Assembly (NCBI GenBank): GCA_018260285.1
Contig: JAGLBH010000094.1
Span: forward strand, 1-5,735
Direction of reading: 5' to 3'
From: Arthrobacter sp.
GTDB taxonomy: Bacteria > Actinomycetota > Actinomycetes > Actinomycetales > Micrococcaceae
DNA length: 5,735 bases
Part shown: piece after piece, positions 1 through 5,735 of the stretch
How the letters are laid out: each line of letters begins with the position of its first letter
How positions within the stretch are numbered: position 1 is the stretch's first letter
Position numbers and translations under genes: made by a program
The notes under the pieces: generated by a model
The model's database searches: none
The model's input: only the letters and a program-made list of their open reading frames with translations
What the model was told of the DNA's origin: nothing

Positions 1-202
1 CGGCGCCCCGGCTCACGGCCTCCAGGCCGAGAGCGCCCGAACCCGCGTAGAGATCCACGACGACGGCGCCCGAGAGCACCCCGTAGGACTCCAGGCGGGA
101 GAAGACAGCCTCCTTGACGCGGTCCGTCGTGGGGCGCGTGCCGTCTCCTGAGACAGACGTGAGGCGGAGGCCGCCCGTGATGCCGGCAATGATGCGGGAC
201 AT
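1..202 (-). CDS. rsmD: 16S rRNA (guanine-966-N2)-methyltransferase RsmD, N-terminal part
   Basis: RsmD methylates N2 of G966 in 16S rRNA during assembly of the small ribosomal subunit, using S-adenosylmethionine, in the cytoplasm. Only the first 67 codons lie in the window; the gene runs off the left edge. Translating from the ATG at 202-200 gives a start MSRIIAG, then [16 protein letters not shown] (residues 23-38), the family's N-terminal signature, then [20 protein letters not shown] (about 48-67), which is methyltransferase motif I, the SAM-binding glycine loop. The start fits the family because the protein normally opens with a short (M)RIIAG strand. No strong Shine-Dalgarno is visible; the bases before the ATG read GAAAGCGATCAC. 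The gene lies 45 bases downstream of recG in the same direction, with a strong hairpin between them, so it is probably the third gene of the DAK2-recG-rsmD unit. Identity is near certain from the two motifs; integrity of the rest cannot be judged. Confidence 0.95.
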   Translation of the reverse strand, partial: MSRIIAGITGGLRLTSVSGDGTRPTTDRVKEAVFSRLESYGVLSGAVVVDLYAGSGALGLEAVSRGA

Positions 203-220
203 GTGATCGCTTTCGGTGAG

Positions 221-243
221 TCGGCCGCGCGGTTCGCGGCCGA
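221..243 (-). terminator. Perfect 9-bp GC-rich hairpin between recG and rsmD
   Basis: TCGGCCGCG at 221-229 and CGCGGCCGA at 235-243 are exact reverse complements separated by a 5-base loop. On the minus strand the stem begins four bases after the recG stop codon and ends 18 bases before the rsmD ATG. No T-tract follows, so it is not a classic intrinsic terminator. It could still be a partial terminator, a barrier protecting the upstream mRNA from 3' decay, or an element limiting rsmD translation. The structure is seen directly; the role is inference. Confidence 0.5.
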
Positions 244-247
244 GTGG

Positions 248-2445
<2,198 letters not shown>

Positions 2446-2449
<4 letters not shown>

Positions 2450-3441
2450 GCGCACGAGCCCGTCGGGGAAGAGCTCTTGCACGCCAGGGAGGTCACCTGG
2501 ACGTCCCGAGGCTCGCCGATGGAGCGGATCGCCGACCAGCCGTGCTCTTCATCCTCCACGTGGACGTGGATCCGCCAGGGGGAGGTCTCGTCCGGCTGGT
2601 GAGAGGGTGTCAGCGGCGTCATGATGACGCTCTCCCCCACACCGTCCAGCTCTGCGCGCAGAAGGGCGGCGTCGAGCGGCGTCGCGTCCACGGTGCAGAC
2701 GATCTCGACGCCGACGGCCTCCTCGGCGCTGTCATCTGACGGAGCGAGCGGAGCGTGCGTGCCGGGCAGCGAGGCGATGAGCTCGTCCCGGAACGGCTCA
2801 TGCCAGAGCACTGAGCGCAGGGACTCGAGGAGGACGAGCAGGCCGACGGCCCCGGCGTCCACCACGCCGAACTTCTCCAGCGTCTCCGTCGCCGACATGG
2901 TGGCGGCAACGGCCTCCGCGGCGCGAGCCGTCTGATCCTCGACCAGGTCAAGCAGACCGGTCAGTCCGGCGTCCGGTTGCGCCGGGCAGCGCGCTGCCGC
3001 CCCGAGCGCGTCGAAGATGCTCGCCGGGGCCAGATCGGAGATGGCGCTCGAGGCCCGGACGTCTGCGGCTGAGACAGCCTGCGACCAGGCGATAGAGTCC
3101 AGCCGCCGGTCCTGGCCGAGCCTCTCTGCGAGCGTCGAGAGAAGGATGACCACCACCGTGCCGGAGTTCCCGAGAGCTGCGGCTCCTGCAGCGCGGGCGG
3201 CGTGGCCCAGGATCTCACCCCAGGTGCGACCGGAGCAGTCGGAGCCCTGGGCGACGGCGGAGGCAGCGGCAGCCATCGTCACCCGGAGATTGCTGCCCGT
3301 GTCCTGGTCTCGCACAGGGAAGACATTGATGCCGTTGATGAGCTGCTCGTAGCGCCCCAGCTGGAGAGCGGCCTCCGACAGCCACGCGGCTGCATACTCC
3401 GCCTCAGGCAGCTTGACCGGACGAGACGTCGCCTCCGCCAT
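2446..3441 (-). CDS. DAK2-domain protein, short FakA/YloV-like (no C-terminal domain)
   Basis: This 331-residue protein is probably a cytoplasmic phosphotransferase of the DhaL/FakA type. FakA phosphorylates fatty acids held on FakB carriers; that activity is not established here. The DAK2 domain spans about 15-215: INVFPVRDQDTGSN (38-51) carries the two Mg-nucleotide aspartates (D45, D47), GNSG is at 91-94 and GVVDAGAVG at 192-200. Residues about 243-320 resemble the middle domain of FakA, with C249 (VCT) and H292/H294 (IHVHVED), matching in spacing the Cys-His-His zinc ligands I recall from staphylococcal FakA. The protein then stops. FakA/YloV proteins run to about 550 residues and end in the FakB-binding domain, which is absent. 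The loops also deviate: DQDTGS for usual DGDTGT, and ALGNSG for usual ARGNSG. The start ATG has GAGGAG three bases upstream. The stop overlaps recG as ATGA, so the two are likely cotranslated. It could be a divergent enzyme or a regulatory relative. Confidence 0.85.
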
Positions 3442-3444
3442 GAT

Positions 3445-3450
3445 CTCCTC
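3445..3450 (-). promoter_or_regulatory. Ribosome binding site of the DAK2 gene
   Basis: On the minus strand GAGGAG lies three bases before the ATG at 3441-3439. It is the clearest Shine-Dalgarno in the window and supports this start, although the spacing is shorter than the usual 5-9 bases. Confidence 0.6.
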
Positions 3451-3467
3451 TTCTCACTGCTTGCAGC

Positions 3468-3484
3468 CCATCCTGTCGGGATGG
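3468..3484 (-). repeat. Short inverted repeat in the DAK2 leader
   Basis: CCATCC (3468-3473) and GGATGG (3479-3484) are exact reverse complements around a 5-base loop, 26 bases upstream of the DAK2 ATG. It could be an RNA hairpin in the leader or a protein site. At 6 bp, chance is a real possibility. No convincing -35/-10 pair for this gene was found; the best weak candidate is TGATACCGT on the minus strand (3503-3495). Confidence 0.3.
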
Positions 3485-3547
3485 TGCTCCCACGACGGTA
3501 TCAGGCGAGGCTCATAGCGCGCTTCCATCACAGATTCGCCTCAGATT

Positions 3548-3572
3548 GGATTGCTATATTGGTGGTCAATCC
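3548..3572. repeat. Inverted repeat GGATTG-N13-CAATCC around the LCP promoter
   Basis: GGATTG (3548-3553) and CAATCC (3567-3572) are exact reverse complements with 13 bases between them. The left arm ends one base before the -10 hexamer and the right arm covers the expected transcription start, so a bound dimeric protein would block initiation. A second GATTG at 3544-3548 sits directly before the left arm. The repeat is seen directly; operator function is inference. Confidence 0.35.
3552..3560 (+). promoter_or_regulatory. Extended -10 promoter for the LCP-DUF3515 operon
   Basis: TGCTATATT matches the extended -10 pattern TGnTATAAT with one mismatch (TATATT) and lies in a short AT-rich island (about 3541-3570) within very GC-rich DNA. 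No good -35 hexamer is found 16-18 bases upstream, which extended -10 promoters tolerate. Transcription would start near 3567 and give a leader of about 90 bases before the ATG at 3657. It is the only strong promoter-like element in the divergent intergenic region. Confidence 0.55.
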
Positions 3573-3592
3573 CGCCCGCCCGTCCTCCCCGC

Positions 3593-3625
3593 ACGGCCCC
3601 ATGGCCAGCTCCGGCAGAGGGCCGT
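3593..3625 (+). repeat. Hairpin in the predicted LCP 5' leader
   Basis: ACGGCCC (3593-3599) and GGGCCGT (3619-3625) are exact reverse complements with a 19-base loop, which itself holds GCC (3604-3606) pairing with GGC (3613-3615). In RNA this could fold about 30 bases before the LCP start codon. No T-tract follows, and it matches no riboswitch I recognise. The rest of 3442-3656 holds no gene I can support. Confidence 0.3.
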
Positions 3626-3656
3626 CACCGGCAGACAAGAAACGGACGCCCCACCC

Positions 3657-4736
3657 ATGTCAGACCTCAACGAAGTCAGCCCCTCCTCCGAGACGTGCAG
3701 CCGTCGCGCCGTCTCCACGACGCGGAAAAAACGACGCACGCGACGAGTGATGATCGTCCTGGGAGTCCTGGGCCTCATCCTGGCCCTCATTGTCGGCACG
3801 GGAGTCGTCTACTACAACAATCTGAAGAACATCTTCGACTCCAAGTCGCAGCAGCTCACGGACGTCTTCCCGTCAGGAGACAGGCCTGCTGCCTCGGCCA
3901 ACGGATCCATGAACGTGCTCCTCCTGGGGTCCGACAAGCGCGCGCAGCCCGTTGACCCGAAGATCGCCGTCAACGGCGGCGGCAAGGACGAGCGCACGGA
4001 CTCGATCATGCTCGTCAACATCTCCGGGGATCGCAAGCACGTCACCGTCCTGAGCGTCATGCGGGACCTCTGGGTCAACATCCCCGGCCACGGCATGGCC
4101 AAGATCAACGCCGGATACGCCTATGGCGGACGCCAGCTCGAGGTCAAGACGATTGAGCAGTTCCTCGACACCCGGATTGATCATGTGGCGCTCGTCGACA
4201 TGGAGTCCTTCAAGGAGTTCGGAGATGCCCTTGGAGGCTTGGACGTCAAGGTGGAGCAGAAGAGCACCCTTCATACTCTCCGAAGCAAAGAAGTCCTGGA
4301 ACCCGGCGTCCAGCACCTGAACGGCGAGCAGGTCCTCGCCTTCAGCCGCGAGCGGTACTCCTACGCCAACGGGGACTACCAGCGCGTGCGCAACCAGCAG
4401 GCCGTCCTCCGGGCCATCCTCTCCAAGCTCATCTCCAAGGACACCCTGACGGACCCGGGCAAGGTCCAGAGCATTCTTGAGAAGACGAGCCCCTACATCT
4501 CGGTGGACAACACGTTCAACTTCACGGAGATCACCAAGCTGGGCGTCAGCCTGCGGGGCGTGAGCACCTCGGACATCAAGTTCGCCACTGTCCCCACCGC
4601 AGGAACGGGCTGGTCCGATGACGGGCAGTCCATCGTCCTCCCGGACGAGAAGAACCTCCCGGCCGTGCGCTCCGCGCTCAAGAACGACACGATGAATGAG
4701 TGGCTCCAGTCCGCAGGGAACCATGAGAAGGGCTGA
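3657..4736 (+). CDS. LytR-CpsA-Psr (LCP) family membrane protein, cell-wall glycopolymer ligase
   Basis: LCP proteins transfer glycopolymers from lipid-linked precursors to peptidoglycan or, in some Actinomyces, to surface proteins. The polymer used here cannot be told from sequence. The protein has 359 residues: a basic cytoplasmic tail (TTRKKRRTRR, 21-30), one membrane helix (about 31-52), and an extracytoplasmic LCP domain from about 85. Visible motifs are NVLLLGSDKR (86-95, D93), RTDSIMLV (113-120), SVMRDLWVNIPG (133-144, with R136 and D137 at the catalytic Arg-Asp position), KINAGYAYGG (149-158), LNGEQVLAFSRERY (221-234), and GDYQRVRNQQ (239-248), which carries the pyrophosphate-binding arginines. 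The only cysteine, C14, is cytoplasmic. ATG 3657 was chosen because it keeps the basic tail; its ribosome binding site is weak. A TTG at 3546 precedes the predicted promoter, and an ATG at 3750 would lose the tail. The end overlaps the DUF3515 gene by 14 bases. Base composition is lower in GC than recG in the stretches I counted. Confidence 0.95.
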   Translation: MSDLNEVSPSSETCSRRAVSTTRKKRRTRRVMIVLGVLGLILALIVGTGVVYYNNLKNIFDSKSQQLTDVFPSGDRPAASANGSMNVLLLGSDKRAQPVDPKIAVNGGGKDERTDSIMLVNISGDRKHVTVLSVMRDLWVNIPGHGMAKINAGYAYGGRQLEVKTIEQFLDTRIDHVALVDMESFKEFGDALGGLDVKVEQKSTLHTLRSKEVLEPGVQHLNGEQVLAFSRERYSYANGDYQRVRNQQAVLRAILSKLISKDTLTDPGKVQSILEKTSPYISVDNTFNFTEITKLGVSLRGVSTSDIKFATVPTAGTGWSDDGQSIVLPDEKNLPAVRSALKNDTMNEWLQSAGNHEKG

Positions 4737-5189
4737 TCTGACACGCTGGATCTCTGGAGGGGCTCTCGCCGCGACCGCGCTGTCCGGGTGCTCCTCCACC
4801 GTGGCGACGACGGCTGCCCCCCAGGCTGCGGATCCCGTCTGCGCCACGGCCTTGCTGCGAACGCCCGACGACATCTCCGGGAACAAGCGCAGGGCCACGA
4901 CCTCTCAGGGGACCACTGCCTACGGGGATCCGGCGTCGATCATGGTGACGTGCGGGGTGACCGCCCCGGCGCCCACCACGGACAAGTGCCTCAGCGTCAA
5001 CTCGGTGGACTGGGTGGTCACGGAGCAGAGGAAGCCCGGCGCCACCCCCTCCCACACGTGGACGGCGACGACGTACGGCACCGAGCCCACTCTCCAGGTG
5101 GTGCTCGATGCGGACAAGATTCCGTCCTCCGACGTGCTCCCCAGCCTGGGGCCCGCCGCGCAGGCCCTCGCCAAGAAGCGCAGCTGCCT

Positions 5190-5193
<4 letters not shown>
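4723..5193 (+). CDS. DUF3515 family lipoprotein
   Basis: This is a small exported lipoprotein of unknown function, found widely in actinobacteria next to ddl (Rv2980 in M. tuberculosis is my recollection of the counterpart). From ATG 4723 it has 156 residues. The N-terminus is MRR, a hydrophobic stretch, then the lipobox LSGC with lipidated C23, so the mature protein has about 134 residues anchored on the outer face of the membrane. Family landmarks are VCATAL (39-44), GNKRR near residue 55, YGDP (67-70), TCGV (76-79) and VNSVDW (92-97). Four further cysteines (C40, C77, C89, C155) could form two disulfides. ATG 4723 was preferred over ATG 4696 because it puts the arginines at the very start of the signal peptide and has AGGGA four bases upstream. 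The gene overlaps the LCP gene by 14 bases in another frame and is probably translated with it. Its stop overlaps that of ddl on the other strand. Sequence gives no clue to its activity. Confidence 0.9.

Positions 5194-5735
<542 letters not shown>

Noticed and set aside
3546..3656. N-terminal extension of the LCP protein from a TTG codon
   Set aside because: The TTG lies upstream of the predicted -10 element, and the extra 37 residues resemble no LCP N-terminus. The ATG at 3657 already gives a normal basic tail and membrane helix.
3601..3750. Possible 49-codon upstream frame overlapping the start of the LCP gene
   Set aside because: The ATG has no Shine-Dalgarno, the product has no recognisable features, and the frame extends far upstream antisense to the DAK2 gene like other high-GC shadows. 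A regulatory leader peptide cannot be excluded but is not supported.
4696..4722. Earlier ATG for the DUF3515 lipoprotein
   Set aside because: It would place nine polar residues before the MRR start of the signal peptide; ATG 4723 has AGGGA upstream and gives a standard lipoprotein signal.
3873..4898. Open frame of 341 codons on the minus strand opposite the LCP gene
   Set aside because: It spans the LCP gene and the LCP-DUF3515 junction, has no recognisable motif, and the plus strand here encodes two well-supported proteins.
5139..5151. CCCCA-GCC-TGGGG inverted repeat near the end of the DUF3515 gene, as a terminator for ddl
   Set aside because: The stem is only 5 bp, lies inside the DUF3515 coding sequence about 40 bases past the ddl stop, and has no T-tract; chance is likely in DNA this GC-rich.

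Overview
The window is high-GC DNA of the actinobacterial type. It has dense, mostly overlapping genes and strong G/C bias at third codon positions. The gene neighbourhood is also actinobacterial: a DAK2-domain protein coupled to recG and rsmD, and a DUF3515 lipoprotein beside D-alanine-D-alanine ligase. Mycobacterium tuberculosis has a similar order around recG and ddl, from memory. A member of the Actinomycetaceae or a relative is a reasonable guess, but the sequence alone does not fix the genus. I see no mobile element, CRISPR array, tRNA or rRNA.

Left block, minus strand (1-3441), transcribed right to left: a short FakA/YloV-like DAK2 protein, then recG, which starts inside the DAK2 stop codon (ATGA), then a 45-base gap holding a perfect 9-bp hairpin, then rsmD, which runs off the left edge. 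The block combines a putative fatty-acid-kinase-like protein with DNA repair (RecG) and ribosome maturation (RsmD). This is probably one transcription unit.

Central divergent region (3442-3656, about 215 bases): the upstream region of both operons. It has a good extended -10 promoter (TGCTATATT) facing right, an inverted repeat around that -10, and further small hairpins in the leaders.

Right block, plus strand (3657-5193): a LytR-CpsA-Psr (LCP) membrane protein, predicted to attach glycopolymers to the cell wall, overlaps by 14 bases a small DUF3515 lipoprotein. Their products should both act at the outer face of the membrane. Converging on them from the right edge is the C-terminal half of ddl, which makes the D-Ala-D-Ala end of the peptidoglycan precursor. 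The two convergent genes share the palindrome CTAG as their stop codons, leaving no intergenic space.

Most of the window is ordinary core genome. The points most worth a second look are the missing FakB-binding domain in the DAK2 protein, the tail-to-tail stop overlap, the LCP gene placed in an otherwise conserved neighbourhood, and the regulatory structure of the divergent intergenic region. I found no convincing wholly new system.
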